DNA from: Apiotrichum sp. Y4204
Taxonomy: Eukaryota; Basidiomycota; Tremellomycetes; Trichosporonales; Trichosporonaceae
Assembly: GCA_025531455.1 (NCBI GenBank)
Contig: JAMYHL010000007.1
Coordinates: 682,001 to 746,000 of the forward strand
Reading direction: 5' to 3'
Length of the DNA stretch: 64,000 nt
Made by a program: the position numbers and the translations under genes. Below are positions 13,253 to 24,753 of this stretch, piece by piece. Below the pieces are notes generated by a model, which was given only the letters and a program-made list of their open reading frames with translations, searched no databases and was not told where the DNA came from. The number at the start of each line of letters is the position of its first letter. Within the stretch, counting starts at the first letter, position 1.

Positions 13253-16200
13253 ATGGTCCGGCACCTTCCTTCGCCGCCGGCGCTCGACGGCGTGCCGTGG
13301 AAGGAGCTCGTCGCGCATACGGATGCGATGAGTAAGGATGATGCCGCGCACAAGTCGCCGTACGACCTTCTCACGCTCACTGAGACGTACGACCAGGCGG
13401 TGCGCGACGCCGAGCACCGCGCGAATCCCAGCAAGGCGGCCGTCCTCGCTGCATGCCTGTCGTTTTGCAACACGTTCCTCAACATGCGTGTCAGTCCGCG
13501 CTTCAGCGAGACGCGGAAGGACGCTGCGTTTCGCGCACGGTTCGACAAACTCAAGCCGGTACGTTGTGTTGGAAGCAGCCCCAGCGGGAGATGCAGCCCG
13601 GCCCGCTCAATGGTCGGCGATTCGAGATTGCTCACACCACAGCTGTTTGATATCCGCAAGGACAAGGCGTCGAAGCTCAAGGTCGAGCTGTATCCGGAAC
13701 TGAGCGCGTGGGTGTTGGAAGGTGTTGAGGAACTAGTACTGACGCCAGTGGCACATCGCATGGAACGTCGCACACGCGAACAACAGCACCGCCAGCACCT
13801 CCAGGGCACCGGTACGTTGCGTCATGGCCTTCCCCCAACTGTACCTGCTAACATGCAGTTCATCACCGTCCATCGACAGCGAGGCAGGCGGGTCGATTGC
13901 CGAACGCCTGAAGGCGCTCAAGGGTAGCGGAATGGATGTTGGAAACTCGTCGAGAATCGCCCGGGACCCCGTTGCACGGTCTCCCACTGACCCGGCACCA
14001 AGCGCCAACGTTCCGGCCCCCCCTCCAGCGAATACCTCACCAGTATCCCCTCCGCCGGCACCTACGAGCATGCTCCCTACTGCACGCCACTTCACGAGCG
14101 CGACCGCGGCAGCGGCACCACCACCTCCACCCCCATCCGGACCACGAAGCCAGCATTCCCGCGGTGGGTCCGGGTCGAGTTTACCACGCCCACCATCGAT
14201 CCAGTCCCTACACGCACTTTCAAACGGCGGCGGTAGCCAGGGAGGAACCTCGCCGCCCACGCACAGCAGCCCCAGCCGCCCTCCGCAATCGCATCTCACG
14301 GCACATCCATCATCGGTCGACTCGAGGCGGGGCTCGGCCGCATCGGGTGCCTCAACGGGTGACGAACTCGACAAGTTTGAGAAGGCATTCCCCTCGCTCG
14401 ACAACTTTGGAAAGCAGTTTGACGACGATGGCTTTGTGATTCCCCCAGTTCCAGCAGAAAAGACCAACGGACAGCACGCCCCTCGCGCCCCGGTTCCCCC
14501 ACCGTCAGCCGAGCAGTCGGAGAAAGCGGATCGCCTGCCTGACCTGGGTGCACTCTCGCTGCTCGATCTTCCCTCCGTTCCCTCAAACGTCCCCGGACAG
14601 CAACAGGCAACGCCAGGGACATCTCCTACCATCCCTTCCCTTCCTCCACCCCCTGCGCTCGACGTGACTGAGCCTTCTGACGCCGCGCCATCCCCTCCCA
14701 GCCCCGATCTCATCACGGATATCAAGCGGCCAGCCAGCACACCCGCGAGACATGTGCCGCAATCCTCGCTGTCGCTCTCTGCGTCGCCGCCAGAAGCACC
14801 TGACCTAGACTCGGCGGCGGACAGGCCATCACGACCAGCAACGCCAGCAGCATCGAGCGAGATTCCACCAGATTTGTTCTCAAAGGACCAGCACCAGGCA
14901 TATCCGTCATGGCAATCGCAGGTGCCACGACAGCCCCCACAGGACTCCTCGCTCGCACCAGAACCCACGATCGGTAACGTAAAGTTCCCGACGCCGTCAA
15001 TATCACCACAGCAGACCAAGACTGCAGCTCATGCGACGACGGCACAAACTACGGCAGCTCAGACCACAACAGCACAGGCACCGGCGGGGGGCTGGGCAGT
15101 CACTCATGGCAAGAAGCCCGACTTTCCGTTCTCGACCAGCATCACCCCCGAGACCTTGCGCTCCTACTTTCTCAACCTCTCGGTCGATGTGCTGCTCTTG
15201 GATGTCCGCCCGGAAGAGGAGTTCATCCGCGGATACCTTGGGTCTGAGTACGTCCAGCGGGGATGCAAGATTAATGTGGTGTGGATTGACCCGACCATTC
15301 TCATGCGCGAAAAGTGAGTTGCTAACAGACCTTCCGAACTCGCGTGCTGACCCTCAGCCTCGACTCGACAGGACTCGAGAATGCAATGTCTTTATCGACA
15401 GAGGCTCAGCGTCTCGCGTTTGAAAACCGGTCGCGTTATGACCTCTGTGTAATCTACGACACGCGTTCAACTCGGCTGCCGAAGAAGGGCGAGTCGCCGA
15501 CAGCCGCCGGTCGACTGTTTGACATTATCGGCGAGAACGAGTTTGTCAAGCCGCTGCCTCGTTTCCCGGCGCTCCTGATTGGCGGATACGATGCGTGGCG
15601 CGCGTTTATCGGCCAGCGCTACGCCGCAAACCTTCAGCACCAGCAGCTCATGCAGAAACAGCAGCAGCAGAAGCAGCAGCAGCACCAACAGCAACAGCAC
15701 CAGCACCAGCAGCAGTCGACAGCGTTGGCAAACGGCCATGGCTCGTGAGTGGATTCTGGGTTACCTCAACTGACTTCAGATCTGACTCGTCATCGCGGCC
15801 CCTCAGCAGAAACGCGCACATATCCCGCCCCTCACGATATGCTAAGGACATTACCGAGAATGTGAGTAGAATGTGGAAAATGAGCTCACCTTGCAGTTCA
15901 GCGGCGGCACCCCTCAGTCCATGTCTGGATCGATTTCTGGTCCAAGTGCCGTGCCGTATCAGTATCACCACCACTCCGCGTCCCTCTCAGGTGGAAACAC
16001 ATATTCGTCAAACTACTACTCGAGTCCACCTGCGTCATCACGCAGCACCGGCATATCCCCGCCGGCGCTGCCGCCGCGCCACGGGCACAGTTCGTCAGTC
16101 TCATCGTACAGCACTGCGCAACCACCGATAGCACCACCTCCGCGCGCCTCCATCCATCCCGGATCGGGAACACGGCGCCAGAGCTCCTACGATAATCAGC

Positions 16201-17700
16201 AGTACTCTGGCGCGTTCAACGCCCCTCACCGCCCCTCCATCGACTACCCGCAGGCGCATGCGCTCGGCCACATTCCCCAGCCGCCGCCAATTGCTGCGTC
16301 GCACAGCCTTGAGCGCGTCGACCCCCGTCCGCCTCCCGGTCCGCGCACCACATCTCTGCGCCCCACAGACCAGATCACGTCCAGCACCGGCGTGCGGTAC
16401 TGGGTCAATCCCAAGCTCGGCATTACTGGTTTGAAGAATCTGGGCAACACGTGCTACATGAACTCGACGATTCAGTGTCTGTCTGCAACGTTCCCGTTTG
16501 CGCGCTTTTTCCTCGATGGGCGGTACAAGCGCGACGTTAACATCTACAACAACCTCGGCACCCGAGGCGATCTCGCGCACGCATTCGCCGAGCTGCTCAC
16601 CGCACTGTGGGGCGAAAACTACAACTTTTTGTCGCCCATTTCATTTAGAGTGAGCTCCTCCACGCAGTTCGAGCTGACATCAGAAATCGATCATAAAGTT
16701 CAAGTCTGACTTTGCGGGCACGGAGCAGCACGACTCGCAGGAGTTCCTCTCATTCGTGATGGACGGGCTACACGAAGATCTGAACCGCATCAAGGTGCGG
16801 CCGAAACCGATCGAGATGAGTCCCGAGCGCGAGGCAGCCCTTGAGACGCTGCCCCCGCAGATTGCGTCCGACAAGGAGTGGCAGATCTACAAGATGCGGA
16901 ACGACAGCTTTATCGTGGATCTTTTCCAGGGCCAGTACATGAACCGCATGGAGTGCCTGACGTGTCACAAAGTGAGTACCAGCTTCGCGTCGTTAACAAG
17001 CTGGCTGGATTTGACTAATCCCAGACATCTACCGTCTACGACTCGTTCCAGTGGCTCACGCTCGACTTGCCGGCGAGCAACAGCCCTGTACGCCTCACCG
17101 AGCTCTTTGACCGCTGGGTGCGCCCTGAGATCCTTGACGGCGACGAGAAATGGTAGGTGTGCTTTTCTGCCAAGCTTTCACCTACACAATCTGACAACAG
17201 GTACTGCCCACGCTGCAAAGTCCACCGCCGGGCGTCCAAGACGCTCACGCTGGTCCGACTGCCGCCGGTTCTGCTCGTGCAGCTGAAACGCTTCCTGCCT
17301 GTCAACGGCGGGCGGTTCTGGAACAAGTCGGAGACGGCAGTCAACTTTCCGCTTGAGGGGCTCGACCTCACCCGATTCGTCCCCCCGCGCCAGCCGACTG
17401 GCAATGAGGATTTGGATGATCCGCGCACGCAGATCGGACCGTTCAAGTACGATCTCTACGGTGTCAGTAACCACATGGGCACACTGTCCAGTGGTCATTG
17501 TGAGTATAGTGGGGAGGCAAGACTGAAACTGATGACAGATACGGCATACGTTCGCTCGGCGGACGAGTGGATGTTCTGCGACGACAGCAGGTGCACGATC
17601 GTGCGCCGCGAGGACGTTCAGTCGCGTCCGGCATACATTCTGTGAGTTGTTGACGCTGATGATTGCTGACAGCAGGTTCTACAAGCGCGTTGTTGGATGA
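13253..17700 (+). CDS. DOA4: Ubiquitin-specific protease with rhodanese domain, Doa4/Ubp5 type
   Basis: Cysteine-protease deubiquitinase. Family members with a rhodanese-like domain plus a USP domain (yeast Doa4/Ubp5, animal USP8) remove ubiquitin from cargo at endosomes before vacuolar sorting. Twelve exons fit: 13253-13558, 13643-13707, 13749-13811, 13859-15313, 15358-15744, 15780-15861, 15897-16649, 16684-16971, 17025-17152, 17201-17499, 17539-17641, 17676-17700; 1317 residues. An N-terminal helical region is followed by a long Pro/Ser-rich linker, the rhodanese-like domain (about 576-704, LLLDVRPEEEF), a Gln/His run (about 724-751), then the USP domain: Cys box GLKNLGNTCYMNSTIQC (catalytic Cys near 972), zinc pairs CLTCH and CPRC, and His box SSGHYTAYVR. 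All catalytic boxes are intact. The 13708-13748 intron is inferred from a CTGACGCCAG acceptor and is what restores frame to exon 4. Orthology to Doa4 rather than Ubp5/Ubp7 is not proven. Confidence 0.9.
15655..15718 (+). repeat. CAG/CAC-rich coding repeat (poly-Gln/His tract)
   Basis: About twenty near-consecutive CAG, CAA and CAC codons inside the deubiquitinase gene, between the rhodanese and USP domains. It encodes a Gln/His linker and is a likely length-polymorphic site. Confidence 0.85.
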
Positions 17701-18155
17701 GAAACGGACCGCAATAGAAACGAATAGCACTATCATACCGCCCGCCATTGGCATCTGTGTAGTAATCTTGTTCAGGCATGCATGAGTGCAACAGGACGGG
17801 CAGGGACCGGCCGAGGATCCGAGGATGGCCGGGCCGTGCCGCGGCACTTTCTCCCGCGCCACGCATGGGAATATGTCCATAATGTCAAACAACAAAGAAA
17901 ATAGAGTCCGAAAGGCGAGGTGCCGATGCCGATGCCGGTGCAGTCAGTACACATGCATCGCGATCGACAAAAGAGAGCAACGGAGGATCGAGACGAAACG
18001 AGCGGAGACCCCAGGGCGGGGCATATCCGAGATGACATGATCGCGCACAAACCTGAACATGACCATGTCGCCGTGCGTCCGACGTGACGCTTGCCGGCAG
18101 CTTGTCCATCCGGCGTCGGGTGTGGGGTATGTATATGCGGATCGTGGCCCGGGAG

Positions 18156-18195
18156 CTCTCGATCTCTCGATCTTTCGATCTTTCGATCTCTCTCG
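18156..18195. repeat. TCGATCTT/TCGATCTC short tandem array
   Basis: Four to five 8-bp units with one-base differences, read directly; intergenic. Confidence 0.75.
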
Positions 18196-19117
18196 TTGCT
18201 GGATCCTGCCTCTCGTGGGTCGAGAAACCGCCACTCGGCCGCTGCGCCGCTGACGCCCACACCCCACTCGTGTCAAGTATACGCCCTGACCCCCAACTCG
18301 AGAATCCTCTACGCCCCGGTCCTTGCGTCTTCAAGCTCGAGTCTTCTCCCGTCCTCGCGTCCCCGGCCATCATACTGTTCTGTATATTCTTAACAGTTGC
18401 CCCCGTTCCCGCGCCCTGTGGCGCCGGGCGGCGAAGAGTGGGCGTGTTGCTGAACGCTGGTGAGATGGAGGGCGGGGGTGTTGAAGGCGGGGATCTGGGC
18501 TGGAGGAGCTGGGGTATGGGTATGGCTATGTGGATACGCTGTTCTTCCTGATCTTCCGTCGAACACTGTCTGTTCGTCTGTGTCAGTGACGGAATTTGGC
18601 GTGTCATTGCCGGGGAAATGACGCGTTGCAAAGGAGCAAATAGCATGCGACTCTGCGACAAGATCACGGATCAAGATCATGCCGAGGAGCTGCGCACTAC
18701 AGTACTGGCATGTACTGAGAATGCAGCTGTGAGCTGTAGGTTCAAGAGTTTCGAGCTACGGTGCTCACGTCTTGTTGCAGCTCGTACTTGTCGCAGCTCG
18801 TCGTCCACTGTGGCGCGTGGCGTCGTCTTCCGCCCCGAAGACCCAGATCCTGCCTCCCTGCCTTCTGTGGTCTCTGTCCTTTGATAGCTGGGCAGACAGA
18901 CCCACCAGAGTACCAGAGTACCAGAACATGTCGGCCATGCGGCCAGACCTTGCCGCATGCCTGGCGTACTGGCGTGCTGGCGTGCAACGGCCTGTGATCC
19001 TGCGAGAGGCATGACGCCCGACGCCAGAGCCTTCACGCCGGGCAACTCTCCCGAGACCCGGGACGCGGACGACCCTTAATATCCTGGCGCGTTGGCGCTC
19101 CCGCAAATGAGCAATAA

Positions 19118-19150
19118 GCAGGTGAAGCAGGTGTAGCAGGTGTAGCAGGG
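19118..19150. repeat. GCAGGTGTA tandem array, about 3.5 copies
   Basis: Nine-base units with one substitution in the first copy; intergenic. Confidence 0.8.
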
Positions 19151-20498
19151 AGATGATGTTGATGCATGTAGAGTACGTCGTAGTACCGTAGTTATCCTCC
19201 GACACATGCATGTGGAGCCGCGTGCGTACGTGCGTACATGTACATACTTGTTCGTCGCAAGCCAAAGCTCGACGAGAAAATTGACATGAGAACATGACAT
19301 GACAGCGAGCCGCAGCCGCGCGTCAATCTCCCGCCTCCCCGGCCAATCTCTCGACCCCTCTCTTCTCGGGCTCACAGCTTGCGGCACTCGCGGCGCGCAG
19401 CGCGCTGTGGGGGTGGCGGCGAGCGCGGCGAGTTGCTCGTTCCGTGAGCCCGCGAGACATTCCAGGACGGGGACGCGCCACGGCGCCGAATGAATGGATT
19501 CCAGGACAGGATGCAGGATTACGCAGGACGCAGGATACGCAGGATCGAAAGCCTCGTTCTACCTGTCCCAAGAGAGACGATGCGAGCTGCATGCGAGCAT
19601 GCGAGCTTGTGAGCCTGGCCATGGACTTTGTGCCCGTGGGTTGCGACCCATGCTCAAGTGGCCAAGTGGACGAATGCATGCCGCCGACCCATGCACGCTC
19701 GCATACCCCGCATCTCTTCGCCTGTTTTCTCTTTACATTCCACTCCACCTGATCACCGCCAGAACAGAACGAACAGAGCCGCCGGACTGATCGCCAGCAT
19801 AGCGACTCTCGACCCCGACTCTCGACTCCCTCCTCCCCTCCCTCGGCTTCAACTCCGACACCGCCTCGAGTCTAGAGTCCCGCGTCTCGCGTCTTGAGCT
19901 TTGCGCCCGCGAGTCCCGTTGGTAAGTGGCCGAGCTTGCCTCCGCGCTCCGCGCTCCACTCTCCGCGTTCCATTCTCCGCACTCCGCGCTCCGCCGGCTC
20001 CCTGTTCCGCTCCTCCCTCGACCCCATTCCCTCTTGCCCCGCTCGGGCGAGGAATGCTGTACGCCGAAGAGACCGTGGCGTCTCGTCGCTATTGTCTGTC
20101 GCCATGGAAGGCCGCGCGCCAGGGACACGGGGCCCAGGGGCTGGCTTGGCTTTGGCTGGTATCTGGGCGTGTGGCACGGCTTTGCCGGCTGTTTTTGCCA
20201 TCGATTGCCGCGCACACCCACCTGTGGCACAGTCGTCAGTGCAGTGGTCAGTGGTCTGTGATTAGTCGTCAGTGCCCAGTCGCCGGTGACCAGTCGCCGC
20301 GGTACGTGCAGTACGCAAGTGCGCAGTGCAGCATTGGAAGGCCCGGGCAGCCCTCGAGATCGAGATTCTGTTGCAGACTGCTGCCTGCCTGGCGTGTGGC
20401 GGCGGCGGCGGACGGCGGACGGGCATCACGCTGTTTCTCGCTACGTGAGACAGAGGAAAATTCCCTTTTTTCCTTTGTGCACGGTCTCTTGTCACCGA

Positions 20499-20530
20499 GA
20501 GAGAGACAGAGAGAGAGAGAGACAGAGAGC
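20499..20530. repeat. GA microsatellite
   Basis: Imperfect (GA)n interrupted by GACA; intergenic. Confidence 0.8.
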
Positions 20531-21250
20531 AGACCAAGCTGAATGAGGGGTGATGCTGGCGACGTGCATGGATGCTGGCGCGTCGTGGTGCTTGAATGCG
20601 CAGTGCATGGGGTGTAGAGCATGGTGAAGAGTGCAGACAGTGGTGGTTTGTTGCGTTGTTGTTGCGTAACCAGCGTGGAGACTAGAACCAGGACACGGTC
20701 CAGAGCCCCCCCTGTTGTCTCATTCGATCACATCCACCCGTTGCCCGCCCCCCTTTCCAACGCCAACACCACCCCCCTCGTCTCCATCCCCATCTCGATC
20801 CCCATCATCATCCTATCCTCCTCTCCTCATCCCATCTACCCCTTTCTCCCGCTCGTTGTCGTCTCTTGTCGCGTTTCCGCCCCCCATACACGCATCCGCA
20901 CGGACAGATTGACTTATACCATAGATCGCATCGGACAAACAAAGTATAGCTGGGCTATACAATACCGTCCATCCACATACACACACATCACATCGCACAC
21001 ACGGCCTTTGACGACTGGACTATTGTCTGCCCCCTCGACTCTTGTCACTCGCATTCGCGCTCGCTCTTGCCTCCCCCGTTCTGCACCGTCCACGCCGACA
21101 CGCATCCCTCTGCGCCTTGGTCACTCGCTTTGTGCATATCGCCCACGCAGATCCCTCTTCATCTCATCCACTCGCCCACCTCGCCTGACATCTCGTAACA
21201 CATCCCCATCGCTCTAATCGACTGCACTTCCTCCGCTTACGCTCTCCACT

Positions 21251-24200
21251 ATGGACGGCTCCCAGCTCACGAGCTGGTACGAGGTCGCCAAGGGCGAGGT
21301 GCCGCTGCCTCTGACCGTGAGTTTTCTCCTCGCGCACATCTCACACGCAGGGCCCCTCACTCAACCTCTCACCGCTGCCCGCCCCACACCCGCCGACCAT
21401 CTTTCTGTTTGGCGGAAAGCTCGTCGTGCAGCGCCGTTTGACAGCCGAGATGTGGGCGTTTGACATCAACTCGCGGACATGGTCGAGAGTGAATGCCGGA
21501 AAGGGACCAGGAGCACGATACTTTCACTCGATGGACGTGTGGGAGGACAAGCTCGTGTGCTTTGGCGGAATGGCGGACAATGACCCTCACTCGGAGAAGC
21601 TCAACGTACACAATGATGTGTGGCTGTTCGACTGCCGCTCGAGGAGATGGCTCCCGCAGCCATCACCAGAGGCCCCGATTGCCGACGACAAGACCATTCA
21701 CGGCTCGACCATCAGCGCCACCCCGGATACACCCCAGGACGAGGCCCTCCTCCCGACGCCGCGATACGCTCACCTGAGTGCCATCTCGCGCGGCAAGCTG
21801 ATCGTCTGCGGTGGCCAGCGGCTCGACAACTCGTGGATATACGAAATGAACGTCTACGATCTCGAGCGCAACCTCTGGGTGTCCAAGACGGACCAGCCTG
21901 TCTCGCACGGGCTACACTCGAAGGGAGCTTACCGTAGTGTCACTGCGTCGTCACCGTATCGGGTCGTCGTGCCTGCAGCAGACGCGTGCACGATGACTGG
22001 CGCACCGGCGCTCCCGTACACGGTCGATGAGGAAGGCAGCGGCGGCGACGTATGGTGCTACTCCAACTACGACTTTGCAAAAGTCCGCCGCGAGCTCGAG
22101 GTGCTTTCCCCTTTGGATAGGGACACTGGCGAGGCACCGACCACATCAGAAAAGTTTGCCTCTCCACCAGGGTTCACCATGAAGGACATTTGCACAAAGG
22201 TCGGCGGGTCGTCACAGCCGCCGGGCCTCCGTTTCCCCACCGGCGGCATCATCGGAAACCACTTTGTGCTTTGCGGACTGTATCTCGCGTCGACATCTGC
22301 GGCCTTCTCCATCTGGACCCTCGACCTCACAAAGCACACCTGGAAGCACATTGAGCCGCCAGTGCTCGCAACGGGAAGCTGGAACATTGTCGTGCCGGAC
22401 CCATTGGCTGCTCGACTGCTGATATTCGGAAACGCACAGTCTGACCTGGCGACAGACTATAGCAAACGTGCTGTCAGTCTCAACCATTTTGCGGTCGTCG
22501 AGTTGGAGGCGTTTGGCGTCTACCAGGCACCGAAACTGCTGCTCTCGGAAAAGACGCAGGACATGGGCCTCTCGATGCTGGACGACAAATTGGTGTCCGA
22601 CTTTCAAATAGTGTGCGAGGACGGACGGCGGATAAAATGCTCGCGCAAGGTGTTGGCGGAGCGCTGGCCGTGGTTTGCAGAACAGCAGGCCACGCTGGTC
22701 GGCAAGGCGGGGGATATGGTGCACGAGATGCCGTCGCTGGATATCAATGATGCGCTACTCGGCTCGCTCAGCCCGGCACGCTTCACGCCCAACCGGCTAC
22801 ACCTCCCCGAGCCTCTACCCGTCTGCGTCGCGCTCATCCAGTACTTCTACACCCTCAATCTTTCCACACCGATCCAGAACCGCGCTCCGGTTCTGTGTGC
22901 GCTCCTCTTCCTCTCGAAGCAGTACAAGATTGAGCGCCTTAACAAGCTCGTCATTCACGCCCTCCACTGCCGTCTCGAGCCGTCGAACGCGATTCAGGTG
23001 TACGAGGTCGCTGCGCTTGCTGGCGAGCAGAACCTCTCCGCACGAGCCCTCGCGATGGTCAACCCAAAGAGCAGCTCGAGCAGCCGCCACGGCCGTGAGC
23101 GCCGCGGGACGGGCGGGTCGACGACTGAGAGCGGGCCGAACTCGGCGGCTCATCCGTCCGCGTCGTCCAACCTAGGCACTCTGGGTGCTGGCGGGTCACA
23201 GAAGCATCCACCACCGTCTGGATCCGGCCACGGTGGGCCGAATGATGCCGGAGAGGGAGAGCACCGCGGGCACAGTGCAGCTGCACTCTCCCCGAAGGAA
23301 GAGCGGGCTACACTCACTTCCCAGCTGATGAACGCGCTGAGCATCAACGCACCGCCCCCGGTACGTGGTCCAGTGAATCAACTCCCTCGTCCGACCACCA
23401 GTGGCACGGTTTCTCGCACTGTCTCCAACGAGAGCTTGTCGCGCAGTTTGCCGCCCCTCCTTCCCCCGCCTGGGCGGCCACCTCCCATTCGACCCGAGTT
23501 CGAAGCGTTCACCCCCAGCACACCCGAGCAGTACCACCAGCGGCCATACAGTCCGACGTCGACGTACTCGGAGGTCGGCTCCATGTGCCCGCGCACGCCG
23601 TCAGAGGCGGCCCACCCCCTTCCCGTCATCTCGCGCGACAGCCCAGCCTCGATCGGGAGCACGTCAGCAAAGAAGAGCCTCCCGGCACTGCTGGAGCATG
23701 GGCACCTCCTTGCCCCCGCGCAGCTGAATACCCGCTTCCCACTCGAAATGTGCGACACTGAACTGGACGGCCCGGGCCTCGAGACTATTTCGACAGCGCC
23801 GCTTGAGGGCGACCTTAGCAGCCAGCAGGCCCGCGCCATGGACGAGGCCGTATCCAAGCTCACGCGTACCGCTTCGCTTGACTCGCACCAGCTCAATCGC
23901 AGCGTCGTGGAGAGCTCTGTGGGTCACACCCGCACAGTGAGCTTCCGCCGGCCAAAGTCCAAGGTGCTTGATGCGCCGTACGAAGGCGACGCGGCTGCGA
24001 CATTGCGGATCAAGCGCCAGACGCTCCACTCGCCGTCCACAGGCTCGAGCTCCTCTGCTTCCACAGGTTCATCTTCGTCGTTCATCTCCTCCGGCTCTTC
24101 TTTCTCCTCTACATCCTTCACGTCCCGCCGAAGCCGTCCCGCGTCGCTGTGGTCGCGGCAGACCGACGAGCTGCCAGAGCCGCACGTTGTCGCCAAGCTC

Positions 24201-24335
24201 CAGGCGTTCTTTGAACAGCAGCAGCACCACACCGAGGGCCCGCCCTCCGCCGACTGGGGCCGCTCGCGTGCGAGGCCAAAGAGCAGGCTCAGCCGACTAG
24301 GTGCCCGGTTTGCTGACGCGCTTCTGTCTGTCTGA
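21251..24335 (+). CDS. Kelch-repeat protein with BTB domain
   Basis: Two exons (21251-21316 and 21351-24335; 34-nt intron) give 1016 residues. Exon 2 must start at GGC 21351 to encode the first Kelch strand (PPTIFLFGGKLVVQRRL). The N-terminal ~350 residues carry Kelch motifs: repeated hydrophobic-GG pairs (FLFGGK, VCFGGM, LIVCGGQR) followed by Trp (RTWSRV, RRWLPQP, HTWKHI), forming a beta-propeller. A BTB/POZ-like segment follows (about 410-560: SDFQIVCEDGRRIKCSRK, then LPEPLPVCVALIQYFYTLNL). The last ~400 residues are Ser/Pro-rich disordered sequence ending in a basic patch. Kelch-BTB order and the SRKVLAERWPWF motif recall fission yeast Ral2, which acts with Ras1 in mating and cell shape; that link is from memory and unproven. 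A donor-like GTACGT at 23361 is judged unused because splicing there would break the frame. The alternative is a Cullin-3 type adaptor. Confidence 0.88.
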
Positions 24336-24753
24336 GGCAGTGGCGGTCGCCTGGCCTTATTTCGTTCTTCCCTTCGCTCCGGGTTTTCGATCCTCCATCT
24401 CTCCCCCATCCGAGTGTTATACAGTAGACTCCCAGGCATTTTGTATACACGACCCGTTAATGATTGTCACCAGTGTTTATTTTCATGATCTCCCTCCATC
24501 TTTTAGTGCTATGCATGGGCTTTGGGTTGACTGGAAGACAACAGCTAGAGAGTAGCACCTGGGGGCCGAATAAGGATCCGAACGGGACTGATCGTGATTG
24601 TTGTCGATTTCAGGACGGCCAGCGCATCCCAGGTAGAGAGGGTGCCCTTGCACAGTGTGTTTTTTTAGAACCCGGCCCACGACACACAACGATCCAACGA
24701 ACCACTCTTCCACATCTCCTCGTCCATTCAACCACCACCACCAACAAACGGCG
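24336..24753. other. Intergenic region between tandem genes
   Basis: About 420 bases holding the 3' UTR of the Kelch-BTB gene (AT-richer, 24400-24540) and the promoter/leader of the next gene, with an A/C-rich stretch (24690-24750) right before its ATG. No gene is seen. Confidence 0.5.

Larger units (their letters stand above)
17701..21250. other. Long (3.5 kb) gene-free region with simple repeats and C/T-rich leaders
   Basis: The largest gap in the window. It holds short arrays at 18156-18195 (TCGATCTT/TCGATCTC units), 19118-19150 (GCAGGTGTA), 19503-19546 (CAGGAT/ACG units) and a GA run near 20499-20530. A C/T-rich block at about 19700-19920 ends in a good donor (GGTAAGTGG at 19921), and a second, longer C/T-rich block (20715-21240) leads into the Kelch-BTB ATG. 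No protein-coding frame convinces. A spliced non-coding or leader transcript is possible, but no matching acceptor was found. Confidence 0.45.

Noticed and set aside
13733..15019. Minus-strand frame (428 codons) opposite the deubiquitinase linker
   Set aside because: Gly/Ser-rich shadow of the Pro/Ser-rich coding linker.
17885..18667. 260-codon minus-strand frame downstream of the deubiquitinase
   Set aside because: Low complexity, partly built from the TCGATCT repeat array; no codon bias or motif.
23361..23401. Intron-like GTACGT...CCACCAG in the Kelch-BTB gene
   Set aside because: Removing 41 nt would shift the well-supported downstream frame, and no CTRAC precedes the AG.
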